A DNA stretch of 64,000 bases from CAINVV01 sp963663675 (GCA_963663675.1 OY760498.1:2480001-2544000), one strand, 5' to 3'; counted from the stretch's first letter, positions 8,688 through 18,425 are shown. The notes: generated by a model not told the origin, from the sequence alone. Numbers and translations: made by a program.

Positions 8688-10103
8688 ATGAAAAATTTTA
8701 TGGACGAAGATTTTCTTTTGCAATCAGAAACTGCCAAGGAACTTTACCACGACCACGCGGCTAAAATGCCCATATTCGACTATCACTGCCATATCTCGCC
8801 AAAAGAGATTGCCGATGACAAAAGATTTGAAAACATGACGGCAATCTGGCTGAATGGAGACCATTACAAATGGAGGGCCATGCGGACCAACGGAGTGGCT
8901 GAGCATTACTGTACGGGAGGTGCCTCGGACTGGGAAAAATTTGAAAAATGGGCAGAAACCGTACCCTATACGCTGCGTAATCCCCTGTATCACTGGACTC
9001 ACCTTGAATTGAGGAATCCATTTGGAATCAGCGATGTCTTAAACAAACAAAGTGCCCGTTCTATCTGGGACCGTTGCAACGAACAGCTGAATTCTGAGGG
9101 ATTCTCATGCAGGGGAATTATTGAGAAAGCCAATGTTCACACTATTTGTACCACAGATGATCCTGTAGATACCCTCGAATACCATAAAATCATTCGTGAG
9201 AGTGATTTTAAAGTGAATGTTTTGCCTGCCTGGCGCCCGGATTCAGCCATGATGGTGGAATCGCCGGAAACCTTTAACAGTTATGTTGACAAGTTGGAGA
9301 AAGCAGCAGATCAAGGTATTTCAGACTTTGCCGGATTTATTGCATCCATTGATAAGCGTCACAGGTTCTTCCATGAAAATGGATGCCGACTCTCCGACCA
9401 TGGACTGGATACCATATATGCTGCTGATTATACAGAAGCGGAAATTGCAGCTATTTTTGCAAAAATCCGTAGCAGAAAATCACTTACGCCGGATGAAATC
9501 CTCAAGTTTAAATCAGCCATGCTGTTCGAATTTGGAGTGATGGATCACAGCCGGGGATGGACACAGCAATACCACCTTGGAGCGCTCAGGAACAACAACA
9601 CCAGGCTTTTCAAATTGCTGGGTCCGGACAAGGGTTTTGATTCGATCGGCGACCTTGAAATTGCCAGGCCTTTATCAAAACTGTTAAACAGGCTGGATAG
9701 TGAAGACAAACTGGCCAAAACCATTCTTTACAACCTGAACCCACGGGACAACGAAATGATGGCCACCATGACAGGTAATTTCCAGGACGGCACAATCCCG
9801 GGCAAGCTTCAGTACGGATCGGGCTGGTGGTTCCTCGACCAGAAGGACGGTATGGAAAACCAGATGAAAGCGCTTTCCAACCTCGGACTATTGAGCCGCT
9901 TTGTCGGCATGCTTACAGATTCGAGAAGTTTCCTCTCTTATCCCCGTCACGAATATTTCAGGAGGATTCTCTGTAATTTACTGGGCAATGATGTTGAAAA
10001 CGGAGAGATTCCGGCTGATATGGAGCTCTTGGGCAAAATGGTGGAAGACATATCGTTTAACAATGCAAAAAATTATTTTAATTTTGGTTCAAAGGGAAAA
10101 TAA
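8688..10103 (+). CDS. uxaC: Uronate (glucuronate/galacturonate) isomerase
   Basis: 471-residue UxaC of the amidohydrolase superfamily. It isomerises D-glucuronate to D-fructuronate and D-galacturonate to D-tagaturonate in the cytoplasm. The metal-ligand motif is YHCHIS (His33, His35) after IFD. Other family blocks seen are HWTHLELRNPFGI, WRPD, GFIASIDKRH and the C-terminal SRSFLSYPRHEYFRR. Length and order are normal. It follows uxaE and precedes the transporter, giving an import-isomerise-epimerise unit. Confidence 0.97.
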   Translation: MKNFMDEDFLLQSETAKELYHDHAAKMPIFDYHCHISPKEIADDKRFENMTAIWLNGDHYKWRAMRTNGVAEHYCTGGASDWEKFEKWAETVPYTLRNPLYHWTHLELRNPFGISDVLNKQSARSIWDRCNEQLNSEGFSCRGIIEKANVHTICTTDDPVDTLEYHKIIRESDFKVNVLPAWRPDSAMMVESPETFNSYVDKLEKAADQGISDFAGFIASIDKRHRFFHENGCRLSDHGLDTIYAADYTEAEIAAIFAKIRSRKSLTPDEILKFKSAMLFEFGVMDHSRGWTQQYHLGALRNNNTRLFKLLGPDKGFDSIGDLEIARPLSKLLNRLDSEDKLAKTILYNLNPRDNEMMATMTGNFQDGTIPGKLQYGSGWWFLDQKDGMENQMKALSNLGLLSRFVGMLTDSRSFLSYPRHEYFRRILCNLLGNDVENGEIPADMELLGKMVEDISFNNAKNYFNFGSKGK

Positions 10104-10220
10104 GCGTGTATAAAATGAAATAGTAAATTTGTCTGGTCCTTTATTTTCTTCCTGTAAAATATGAATTCATAGAAGAAGAACAAGCAAACTAATTAATATT
10201 CAACATCTAAACGAGAAAAA

Positions 10221-11747
10221 ATGACTGATCTTAACAAAAAGATTGGGCAATACAGATGGACTATCTGCGCTCTTGTCTTTTTTGCGACAACTGTAAACTA
10301 CCTCGACAGGCAGGTATTGAGCCTATTGAAAGACAGGCTTGAGATTCAATTCAACTGGAGTGATTCGGATTATGCCAACATTGTTTCGATATTCCAGTTT
10401 GTGTATGCCATTTCAATGCTTTTCGCCGGTCGGTTAATTGACTGGATGGGAACCAAACTTGGATATGCCTGGTCGCTGGTTATCTGGTCCATCGGAGCGA
10501 TGGTTCATGCACTTGCCAAAGGTACAGGCGGTTTCATGGTTGCCCGTGGTGTGCTGGGTTTTGGTGAAGCAGGTAACTTTCCGGCTGCCATAAAGACTGT
10601 AGCAGAATGGTTTCCAAAGAAAGAGCGGGCCCTTGCGACAGGAATTTTCAATTCAGGAACAAATGTTGGTGCGATTCTTGCTCCGCTGACGGTTCCGTGG
10701 ATTGCCGACCACTTAGGATGGGAAGCCGCATTCCTGATCATCGGGGGAATAGGCTTTTTGTGGCTGATTTTCTGGTTCTGGTTGTACGAGATACCTTCTA
10801 AAAGTCATAGGGTTGGTGCTGCTGAAATTGCATATATTACCGCTGACAACATTCCGGAGGAGACCAAAGCAGACGGCACTCCCAAAGATAAGGTGTCCTG
10901 GTTCAGTTTGCTGAAATACAAACAAACATGGGCCTTCAGTTTTGGAAAATTTATGACTGACGGCGTTTGGTGGTTCTTTCTTTTCTGGCTTCCGGCATAC
11001 CTGAAGGCTCAGTACGGACTAACCGGAATGCAGGTCGCATTTCCACTAGCTGTGCTCTATATGATGTCATCCGTTGGTAGCATTGGAGGTGGCTGGTTCC
11101 CAATGTATTATATCAATAAAGGATACGAACCATATGCTGGAAGGATGAAAGCGATGCTGACCATCGCCATATTTCCTCTGGCAGTATTAAGTGCTCAATA
11201 CCTGGGAGTATACAGTTACTGGTATCCAGTACTTATTATTGGCATTGGCACCGCTGCCCACCAGGCCTGGTCGGCCAATATTTTCACTACTGTATCCGAC
11301 ATGTTTCCCAATAAGGCTGTTGCCAGCGTGACCGGAATAGGAGGTATGGCAGGAGCAATGGGAGGTATTGTTGTGAACAAATGCGCAGGATGGCTTTTCG
11401 ATGCCTACAGGAGCTCCGGTATCGCCAAATCCTGGGTGACTGCACAATCACAGCAACTGGGTGATTATGTTGAAAAAATCAGGTCAATGCAGCTTGTGAA
11501 CAAACATGGTGATATGCTCAATCTAAACACTGTGGAACTTGGGAATCTACCGAAAGAAATAATAACCCAGTTGCAATCGGTTGATCCGGGACTATTTGAT
11601 CAGATCAGGCAAATTCAGGCCCCTATCGTGCAATCACATATGACGACTGCTTACACGCTTGTTTTTGCATTTTGTGCAACAGCCTACCTGATGGCATGGT
11701 TTGTCATGCACATGCTGGTACCCAAATTCAAGAAGATTGATTTGTAA
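10221..11747 (+). CDS. exuT: MFS hexuronate transporter, ExuT-like
   Basis: 508-residue major facilitator (anion:cation symporter group) with about 12 membrane helices. It begins with the family hallmark NYLDRQVLSLL (about 28-38) and contains GFGEAGNFPAAIK (about 113-125). It probably imports glucuronate/galacturonate across the inner membrane. It is longer than the usual 430-450 residues because of an 80-90 residue hydrophilic insert (about residues 398-475) before the last helix. It ends the rightward operon and is followed by a strong hairpin. Confidence 0.9.
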   Translation: MTDLNKKIGQYRWTICALVFFATTVNYLDRQVLSLLKDRLEIQFNWSDSDYANIVSIFQFVYAISMLFAGRLIDWMGTKLGYAWSLVIWSIGAMVHALAKGTGGFMVARGVLGFGEAGNFPAAIKTVAEWFPKKERALATGIFNSGTNVGAILAPLTVPWIADHLGWEAAFLIIGGIGFLWLIFWFWLYEIPSKSHRVGAAEIAYITADNIPEETKADGTPKDKVSWFSLLKYKQTWAFSFGKFMTDGVWWFFLFWLPAYLKAQYGLTGMQVAFPLAVLYMMSSVGSIGGGWFPMYYINKGYEPYAGRMKAMLTIAIFPLAVLSAQYLGVYSYWYPVLIIGIGTAAHQAWSANIFTTVSDMFPNKAVASVTGIGGMAGAMGGIVVNKCAGWLFDAYRSSGIAKSWVTAQSQQLGDYVEKIRSMQLVNKHGDMLNLNTVELGNLPKEIITQLQSVDPGLFDQIRQIQAPIVQSHMTTAYTLVFAFCATAYLMAWFVMHMLVPKFKKIDL

Positions 11748-11796
11748 ATATCCATTCTGAAAGGTGGATCCGGTAGTTATAATTTGTTATTAAAAG

Positions 11797-11846
11797 GAAG
11801 AGCGCGAAGAATAAAGGTATGAAACCACTTATTCTTCGCGCTCTTC
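11797..11846. terminator. Perfect 18-bp inverted repeat between converging genes
   Basis: GAAGAGCGCGAAGAATAA (11797-11814) is repeated as its exact complement at 11829-11846, with a 14-nt loop. No long T tract follows. It lies between the 3' ends of the transporter and aminotransferase genes, so a bidirectional terminator is the simplest reading. Confidence 0.75.
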
Positions 11847-11873
11847 GCATGCATGGAACCGGATGGTTTTACC

Positions 11874-13073
11874 TCATATTGTTTTGCCGGGATAGACCTT
11901 CAAGGCCACTTTAAGACATTCAACTGCTGCTTTAAGATCTTCCCTGTTAAGGACATACGCTACCCTCACCTCATTATGTCCCAATCCTGATGTTGAATAG
12001 AACCCGGAGGCAGGAGCCATCATCACCGTAGCACCCTTGTATTCAAACTCTTCCAGCATCCACTGACAAAAACGGTCACTGTTATCGATAGGCAAGCGTA
12101 CCATAGAATAAAATGCACCCATAGGCATGGGAGAATAAACACCTTCTATTTCGTTGAGTGCGGTGATAAAATAATCACGTCGCTGCAAATATTCCCTGTA
12201 AACATCAGCCATATATTCCGGAGGAGAATCGACGGCTGATTCAGCCACTACCTGGCCAAGCATTGGAGGACAAAGTCTTGCCATTGCCAGTTTAGAAATA
12301 TTCTTAATAACTCTTTTGTTTTTGGAGACCAATGATCCAATCCGAATGCCACAGGCGCTGAATCTCTTTGAAACAGAGTCAACCATGACAACATTTTCGC
12401 TGATATTCTGAAGTTCCAATACGGAAAAGTGAGTCTTCCCATCATAAACAAATTCACTGTAAACTTCGTCGGCAAGGAGGAAAAGATCGTATTTCAGCAC
12501 AAGCTCCTGCAGTTGCTTCAACTCTTCGTGGGTATACACATACCCGGTCGGATTGTTCGGATTGCAGATAAAGATTCCTTTTGTCCTGGGTGTGATTACT
12601 TTTTCAAATTCCGCGATGGTAGGAAGCTGAAAACCTGACTCAATAGTTGAAGTTATTGGTTTGATTACCACATTATTGGCAATAGCAAACGATTGATAGT
12701 TTGCATAGAACGGTTCGGGTATTATGACTTCATCGCCAGGATTGAAACAAACCATGAATGCAAATGAGATAGCCTCACTGCCTCCTGTGGTAATAAGTAT
12801 CTGGGAAGCATCCACTTCCAGGTTACGGTCACGGTAATATTGGGCCAGTTTCATCCGGTACGTTTCATTACCAAATGAGTGTCCGTAGGGAATAAGGTCG
12901 AAATTGAAGTTACGTATCCGTTCAATGGCATGCTGCGGGGTTTTGATATCAGGCTGACCAATGTTCAGGTGATATACTTTTCTGCCCATGGCTTTGGCCT
13001 TTTCCGCATATGGCACAAGCTTTCTGATGGCCGATTCGGGTAACTCTTCTCCTCTGTAAGATAATGCAGGCAT
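11874..13073 (-). CDS. Class I PLP-dependent aminotransferase (aspartate aminotransferase-like)
   Basis: 399-residue cytoplasmic fold-type I aminotransferase. It has the substrate-side LNIGQPDIKTP (about 37-47), TTGGSEAI, the NPNNPTG motif and the PLP lysine in DSVSKRFSACGIRIG. The C-terminal Arg binding the alpha-carboxylate is probably the one in EVRVAYV. Aspartate is the usual annotation, but the exact amino acid cannot be fixed by sequence. Monocistronic by context: it converges with the transporter and diverges from alanine dehydrogenase. Confidence 0.9.
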   Translation of the reverse strand: MPALSYRGEELPESAIRKLVPYAEKAKAMGRKVYHLNIGQPDIKTPQHAIERIRNFNFDLIPYGHSFGNETYRMKLAQYYRDRNLEVDASQILITTGGSEAISFAFMVCFNPGDEVIIPEPFYANYQSFAIANNVVIKPITSTIESGFQLPTIAEFEKVITPRTKGIFICNPNNPTGYVYTHEELKQLQELVLKYDLFLLADEVYSEFVYDGKTHFSVLELQNISENVVMVDSVSKRFSACGIRIGSLVSKNKRVIKNISKLAMARLCPPMLGQVVAESAVDSPPEYMADVYREYLQRRDYFITALNEIEGVYSPMPMGAFYSMVRLPIDNSDRFCQWMLEEFEYKGATVMMAPASGFYSTSGLGHNEVRVAYVLNREDLKAAVECLKVALKVYPGKTI

Positions 13074-13276
13074 TCGGTACTATTCAAATTTGTCCGGGCC
13101 AAAGATACAATTATAATTATTTCAAATTTCCACCTTTATGCTTTCTTTTTGTTAAGAAATCAACCGGATAACTTGAAATTGATTAGAAAATCATCCCTGG
13201 GACTTTTCAAGTGTAAATAATCATATTTGCCTAAATATATGGGATTTAGTCATGGTTAGATGCCTCTTCCTTTGAC

Positions 13277-13284
13277 TAATTTTG
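13277..13284 (+). promoter_or_regulatory. Bacteroidota -7 element before alanine dehydrogenase
   Basis: TAATTTTG matches TAnnTTTG exactly, 22 bp before the ATG at 13307. A clear TTG -33 element is not seen at the usual spacing. Confidence 0.55.
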
Positions 13285-13306
13285 TGTCCAAATAAATTCA
13301 TTTGCC

Positions 13307-14422
13307 ATGATAATAGGATTACCAAAAGAGATAAAAAATAACGAAAACCGTGTTGCACTAACTCCAGCTGGTGTTTCAGAACTTGTTAAGCGGGGAAACA
13401 TGGTGTATGTTCAGGCAACTGCCGGAAACGGCAGTGGATTTGCTGATGCAGAATATGTCGCAGCAGGAGGAAAGATTCTTCCTGCAATTGAGGAGGTGTA
13501 CGCTATTGCTGATATGATAGTTAAGGTAAAAGAGCCTATCGAATCAGAATATCCCCTGATTAAGGAAGGCCAGCTTGTTTATACATATTTCCACTTTGCC
13601 TCGTCTGAACCATTGACCCACGCCATGATCAGCCGAAAGGCTGTTTGCCTGGCCTACGAAACAGTAGAACTCGACGACCGCTCCTTGCCTTTGCTGATAC
13701 CAATGTCGGAAGTTGCAGGACGGATGTCTATCCACGAAGGGGCGAAATACCTGGAGAAAACCTTTGGCGGACGCGGTATGCTTTTGGGAGGTGTTCCAGG
13801 GGTTCTTCCTGCCAAGGTGTTGATTCTTGGAGGTGGAATCGTTGGTACTGAAGCAGCTAAAATGGCAGCCGGATTGGGAGCAGATGTTACCATCATGGAT
13901 ATTAGCCTGAGACGACTTCGTTACCTCGACGACATTATGCCGGCCAATGTTAAGACACAGATGTCGAATGATTACAATATCAGGTCCCAGGTAAAAGTCA
14001 GTGACCTGATTATCGGCGCAGTACTTATTCCCGGAACCAAAGCACCTTACCTTGTAACCAGGGATATGCTGAAGACAATGAATCCGGGTACCGTAATGGT
14101 TGACGTTGCCGTTGACCAGGGTGGTTGCATCGAAACGACAGTGCCTTCAACCCACGACCATCCAACTTATGTAGTGGACGATGTAATTCACTATACGGTT
14201 GCTAATATGCCGGGAGCAGTGCCCCGTACCTCTACCATAGCGCTTACCAACGCGACACTCCCATATGCTATCAGCCTTGCAACCCATGGATGGCAAAAAG
14301 CTTGCACAGATGATAAAGCCCTCCGCAAAGGCCTTAATGTAGTTGACGGGAAAATCGTTTACAAAGGAGTTGCCGACGCATGGGGTCTGCCCTATTTCAA
14401 TGTGGAGGAAGTCTTAAAATGA
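13307..14422 (+). CDS. ald: Alanine dehydrogenase
   Basis: 371-residue cytoplasmic enzyme: L-alanine + NAD+ + H2O to pyruvate + NH3 + NADH. Family landmarks are the N-terminal MIIGLPKEIKNNENRVALTP, the substrate Lys in VKVKEPIESEY, the catalytic His in YTYFHFA (near residue 96) and the Rossmann loop LILGGGIVGTEAA. Length is normal. The TGA stop overlaps the first unit of a heptamer array, and a terminator follows at 14456. Confidence 0.97.
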   Translation: MIIGLPKEIKNNENRVALTPAGVSELVKRGNMVYVQATAGNGSGFADAEYVAAGGKILPAIEEVYAIADMIVKVKEPIESEYPLIKEGQLVYTYFHFASSEPLTHAMISRKAVCLAYETVELDDRSLPLLIPMSEVAGRMSIHEGAKYLEKTFGGRGMLLGGVPGVLPAKVLILGGGIVGTEAAKMAAGLGADVTIMDISLRRLRYLDDIMPANVKTQMSNDYNIRSQVKVSDLIIGAVLIPGTKAPYLVTRDMLKTMNPGTVMVDVAVDQGGCIETTVPSTHDHPTYVVDDVIHYTVANMPGAVPRTSTIALTNATLPYAISLATHGWQKACTDDKALRKGLNVVDGKIVYKGVADAWGLPYFNVEEVLK

Positions 14423-14462
14423 GATGTAAGACATTAGACATGAGATATGAGATGTAATAAGA
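14421..14462. repeat. Heptamer repeat array after ald
   Basis: Six in-register units (GAGATGT, AAGACAT, TAGACAT, GAGATAT, GAGATGT, AATAAGA) begin in the ald stop codon. With the facing array at 14583-14631 they form an inverted pair around the terminator. Confidence 0.7.
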
Positions 14463-14487
14463 GCCGTCCAAATGGGCGGCTCTTATT
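14456..14487 (+). terminator. Rho-independent terminator of ald
   Basis: The stem AATAAGAGCCG / CGGCTCTTATT (11 bp) is extended by TCC/GGG around an AAAT loop. It is followed by ATTTATTTTT. Confidence 0.85.
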
Positions 14488-14582
14488 ATTTATTTTTGGT
14501 ATTAAACTGACTGACAAAGTCTTGAATTACAATTTTAAGTAATGATGTGATTCGATTCCAATAAAGGAAACAAATACCATTA

Positions 14583-14631
14583 ACTCATGTCTAATATCTC
14601 ATATCTCATGTCTCAATTCTCAAGTCTCATT
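14583..14631. repeat. Heptamer repeat array at the valS 3' end
   Basis: Seven in-register units (ACTCATG, TCTAATA, TCTCATA, TCTCATG, TCTCAAT, TCTCAAG, TCTCATT). The last unit contains the valS stop codon (14627-14629). Confidence 0.75.
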
Positions 14632-17263
14632 TTAGTGTGCGAAGCCGATCTTCCAGTATCCTAATTTTCTCTTCGGCGTCGGCCTGTTTTTTGCGTTCAA
14701 TTTCAACAACTCTGGCAGGAGCGCTGGATACAAACCTCTCATTACCAAGCTTTTTAAGAACACCTTCCAGGAAACCCCTGTTATAACCGAGCTCTTCATT
14801 TATTTTGGCAACTTCGGCTTCAATATCGACATTGCCTTCAAAAGGAATATAATAGGCCGTTGCCTTGACCATAAAACTGGCTGCTCCGGGAACCTCATCC
14901 GATCTAATCTCCATCCTTGAGACATTGCCCAATTTGGCCACTACCTCGCTGAATTCTGGTGCATACCCTTTTTCCCCGGGGATAATATAAAGCTCAATGT
15001 CTTCCCTTGCAGCAATATTTTTCTCCTTTCTGATGGTCCGGATACCTGAAACAACCTCTTTGGCAAGTTCAAACCTCTCACAGATTTCTCCTTCTTTCCC
15101 TGATGTCTTTGGCCAGGCAGCCATCATAACAGACTCACCTGATTTGCGTTCACCTATCAGCTGCCATATCTCCTCACTTATAAACGGCATAAACGGATGC
15201 AGTAACCTGAGCAACACATCCAACATTTCAATAACTTCCTCGTAGGTCTTAGAATCAATAGGCTGTTGATAAGCAGGTTTGATAATCTCAAGCAGCCAGC
15301 CTGAAAATTCTTCACGAATAGTAGCATAAATTGTCATCAGGGCATCATTCAGCCTGTATTTCTCAAAATGGTCATCCATCTGAAGTATGGCTTCATCGAG
15401 GCGAGACCTGAACCATTCTATACCGAGCCTTGAATGTTCGGGTTGTGTAAGCTTATCATCTATCTCCCAGCCGTTTATCAATCTAAAAGAATTCCAGACC
15501 TTGGTCAGGAATCCCCTTCCCTGTTCAGTCAAGGATTCATCAAACAGGATATCATTACCGGCCGGAGAGCATAGCAGCATCCCTACACGTACGCCATCTG
15601 CACCGTATTTCGCGATAAGATCAAGCGGATCCGGCGAATTACCCAATGACTTGGACATCTTTCTTCTCAGCTTATCGCGCACGATACCGGTAAAATAGAC
15701 ATTCTTAAAAGGTAGGGTTCCCCTGTATTCATATCCTGCAATGACCATCCGGGCCACCCAGAAGAAAATAATTTCGGGTGCAGTTACCAGGTCGTTGGTC
15801 GGATAGTAATAATCCAGGTCGCGGGTATCTGACAGATCTTCCTTTTCGAACACTGATATTGGCCAGAGCCATGAAGAGGCCCATGTGTCGAGCACATCTT
15901 CGTCCTGACGAAGGTCCTGCAACTGCAACGAAGCATTGCCTGTCTGCTGCCTGGCCAGTCCGAGGGCTTTTGCTTCAGTTTCCGCCACAACAAAAGATCC
16001 GTCAGGCAGGTAATATACCGGGATCCGGTGTCCCCACCAGAGCTGTCTGGAGATACACCAGTCTTTGATGTTCTCCATCCAATGGCGGTAAAGATTCTTG
16101 AATTTGGAAGGATAAAAACGGATGGTATCGCTTTCTACTGCCTCAAGCGCGGGTTTGGCAAGCTCGCTCATCCGGAGGAACCATTGCGCCGAAAGCTTGG
16201 GTTCAATCGGGACATGCGTACGTTCAGAATATCCGACCTTGTTGTTGTAATCCTCAATTTTGACAAGGTTTCCGGCTGCTTCCAGCATCGGAATAATCTG
16301 TTTTCTAGCTTCAAAACGATCCACGCCAACCAAAAGCTGTGCCTTTTCGCTAAGCGTTCCGTCATCATTAAAAGTATCGATTACTTCAAGGTTATGCCTG
16401 ATCCCTATTTCATAGTCATTGGCGTCGTGTGCAGGAGTGATTTTAAGGCATCCGGTTCCAAAGTCCATTTCAACGTATTCGTCCTGGATAACTGGAACGC
16501 TGCGATTCACAAGCGGAACAATTACTCTTTTTCCGGCAAGGTGCCTGAAACGGTCGTCAGCAGGATTGACACAGACTGCAGTATCGCCCAAAATGGTTTC
16601 AGGACGGGTTGTTGCAACTGTAATATATTGATCTGTAGTACCTTCAACAAGATAACGAACATAATACAGTTTTGATTGTTCTTCACGATAGATGACCTCT
16701 TCGTCGGACAAGGCAGTTTTAGCCGCCGGATCCCAGTTCACCATCCTGACTCCCCGGTACACATATCCTTTGTTGTAAAGATCAACGAATGTTCGGATTA
16801 CCGATGCTGAACGTATTTCATCCATGGTGAAAGCAGTACGATCCCAGTCGCAGGACGCTCCCAGCTTCTTTAACTGCTCAAGGATAATTCCTCCATGCTT
16901 GTGTGTCCACTCCCAGGCATGTTCCAGAAATTCTTCCCGGGTGAGGCTATCTTTCCTTATTCCCTCTTTCAGCAGTTTATCCACCACCTTGGCCTCGGTT
17001 GCTATAGAGGCATGATCGGTACCGGGAACCCAGCATCCATTTTTCCCCAACATCCTGGCGCGCCGTACCAGCACATCCTGAATGGTATTGTTCAGCATAT
17101 GTCCCATGTGCAATACCCCGGTCACATTTGGCGGAGGTATCACAATGGTATAAGGCTCACGGTCATCGGGTTCCGAATGGAAAAAATTTTGCTCCATCCA
17201 GAAGCTGTACCATTTATCCTCTACTGATACCGGATCATATTTCAAGGGAATATCCTTTGTCAT
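14627..17263 (-). CDS. valS: Valyl-tRNA synthetase
   Basis: Class Ia synthetase that charges tRNA-Val. It has HMGH in PPPNVTGVLHMGHML near the N-terminus, the CP1 editing domain in the middle, KMSKS in RRKMSKSLGNSPDPL, an anticodon-binding domain, and the C-terminal coiled coil (IEAEVAKINEEL through KIRILEDRLRTLK) typical of ValS. The frame is open upstream to an ATG at 17308. The ATG at 17263 (MTKDIPLKYDP) is preferred because the homologous block starts there. This gives 878 residues, normal for Bacteroidota. Confidence 0.97.
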   Translation of the reverse strand: MTKDIPLKYDPVSVEDKWYSFWMEQNFFHSEPDDREPYTIVIPPPNVTGVLHMGHMLNNTIQDVLVRRARMLGKNGCWVPGTDHASIATEAKVVDKLLKEGIRKDSLTREEFLEHAWEWTHKHGGIILEQLKKLGASCDWDRTAFTMDEIRSASVIRTFVDLYNKGYVYRGVRMVNWDPAAKTALSDEEVIYREEQSKLYYVRYLVEGTTDQYITVATTRPETILGDTAVCVNPADDRFRHLAGKRVIVPLVNRSVPVIQDEYVEMDFGTGCLKITPAHDANDYEIGIRHNLEVIDTFNDDGTLSEKAQLLVGVDRFEARKQIIPMLEAAGNLVKIEDYNNKVGYSERTHVPIEPKLSAQWFLRMSELAKPALEAVESDTIRFYPSKFKNLYRHWMENIKDWCISRQLWWGHRIPVYYLPDGSFVVAETEAKALGLARQQTGNASLQLQDLRQDEDVLDTWASSWLWPISVFEKEDLSDTRDLDYYYPTNDLVTAPEIIFFWVARMVIAGYEYRGTLPFKNVYFTGIVRDKLRRKMSKSLGNSPDPLDLIAKYGADGVRVGMLLCSPAGNDILFDESLTEQGRGFLTKVWNSFRLINGWEIDDKLTQPEHSRLGIEWFRSRLDEAILQMDDHFEKYRLNDALMTIYATIREEFSGWLLEIIKPAYQQPIDSKTYEEVIEMLDVLLRLLHPFMPFISEEIWQLIGERKSGESVMMAAWPKTSGKEGEICERFELAKEVVSGIRTIRKEKNIAAREDIELYIIPGEKGYAPEFSEVVAKLGNVSRMEIRSDEVPGAASFMVKATAYYIPFEGNVDIEAEVAKINEELGYNRGFLEGVLKKLGNERFVSSAPARVVEIERKKQADAEEKIRILEDRLRTLK

Positions 17264-17335
17264 TTGTTTTTTATTTATACAGGTTCCAAATAACCCGAAA
17301 TACATCAATTAATTAAACCTGAATGAGTTATATCG

Positions 17336-17356
17336 AACTCATAACTCATCATTCAT
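17336..17356. repeat. Short heptamer repeat
   Basis: Three in-register units (AACTCAT, AACTCAT, CATTCAT) lie just past the 3' end of trpS, in the same setting as the longer arrays. Confidence 0.45.
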
Positions 17357-17384
17357 AAATTGCCCGGCAGGGCATAATTGCAGA

Positions 17385-18380
17385 TCAATAGAACTTCCTC
17401 ACCCCTATCACCTCTCTCACCTCCTGCAACGTTTTGGAGGCTGATGCCCTTGCTTTTTCTGCTCCCATTTTGGCAACTTTTGAGAGATATGCTTCATCCG
17501 CCAGCAACGATTCAATCCTTTCGCGAATAGGGTTGGTAAATTTTATGATGTCTTCAGCTAGTTGCTTTTTAAGATCACCATACCTGATGGAACAGTCATT
17601 GTACTGCAAATCAAAGTGTTTCACCACTTCAGGTTCTGAAACAACATCCAGTAAAGTGAACAGGTTCTCTATCACTTCCGGCTTTTTCTGGTTGGGTACC
17701 GTCGGTCCACTGTCGGTAACCGCTTTCATTACTTTTTTTCGTATCACCTGCGGACTGTCAGCCAGTGAGATGGCATTACCTTCAGATTTCCCCATTTTCC
17801 CCGATCCGTCAAGTCCGGGTATCTTCACCATGTCCTGGCCTTCAAAAACATATGGCCGTGGTATCGGAAAGAGATCTACATTGTACATTCTATTGAACCG
17901 ACGGGCAAATGTACGGGCCATCTCCAAATTTTGCTCCTGATCTTTGCCAACCGGTACCAGGTGCGCTTTGTGTATGATAATATCGGAGGCCATCAGCACC
18001 GGATAGGTCAGCAGTCCTGCATTTACATTATCGGGCTGCTGACGCGCCTTTTCCTTGAAAGAGGTCGTTCGTTCCAGTTCTCCGAGGTAAGCATTCATGT
18101 TCATCAAAACATACAACTCCGACACCTCCGGCACATCGCTCTGAATGAACACTGTAGCAATTTCCGGATCAATTCCGCACGCCAGGTATTCGGCCAATAC
18201 CTGCCTGACATTGGCATAAAGATGGTGCGGAACCGGATGGGTCGTCAGCGAATGTAAATCGGCAATGAAAAAATAAGTGTCATGATGATGTTGCATCTCA
18301 ATGAAATTTTTCACTGCCCCAAAGTAATTACCTAGGTGAAGGTTTCCTGTCGATCTTATTCCGCTTACTACTGTTGGCAT
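17385..18380 (-). CDS. trpS: Tryptophanyl-tRNA synthetase
   Basis: Class Ic synthetase, 331 residues from the ATG at 18380 (MPTVVSGIRSTGNLHLGNY). The upstream ATG at 18431 would add residues encoded by an AATTGACAATT repeat and is rejected. The signature sequences are HLGN (HIGH variant) and KMGKSEGNAI (KMSKS variant). Length and order are normal. It is followed downstream by valS in the same direction, about 120 bp apart. Confidence 0.96.
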   Translation of the reverse strand: MPTVVSGIRSTGNLHLGNYFGAVKNFIEMQHHHDTYFFIADLHSLTTHPVPHHLYANVRQVLAEYLACGIDPEIATVFIQSDVPEVSELYVLMNMNAYLGELERTTSFKEKARQQPDNVNAGLLTYPVLMASDIIIHKAHLVPVGKDQEQNLEMARTFARRFNRMYNVDLFPIPRPYVFEGQDMVKIPGLDGSGKMGKSEGNAISLADSPQVIRKKVMKAVTDSGPTVPNQKKPEVIENLFTLLDVVSEPEVVKHFDLQYNDCSIRYGDLKKQLAEDIIKFTNPIRERIESLLADEAYLSKVAKMGAEKARASASKTLQEVREVIGVRKFY

Positions 18381-18395
18381 GACTGAATCTATTAA

Positions 18396-18425
18396 TTGAC
18401 AATTGTCAACTTGCAATTGACAATT
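18396..18425. repeat. Palindromic TTGACAATT repeat upstream of trpS
   Basis: TTGACAATTGTCAA (18396-18409) is a perfect 14-bp palindrome. TTGACAATT recurs at 18417-18425. It lies 16-45 bp before the trpS start, where an operator or simple-sequence repeat would both be possible. Confidence 0.45.

Noticed and set aside
17264..17308. Upstream ATG for valS
   Set aside because: The extra 15 residues are unlike ValS N-termini; homology starts at the ATG at 17263.
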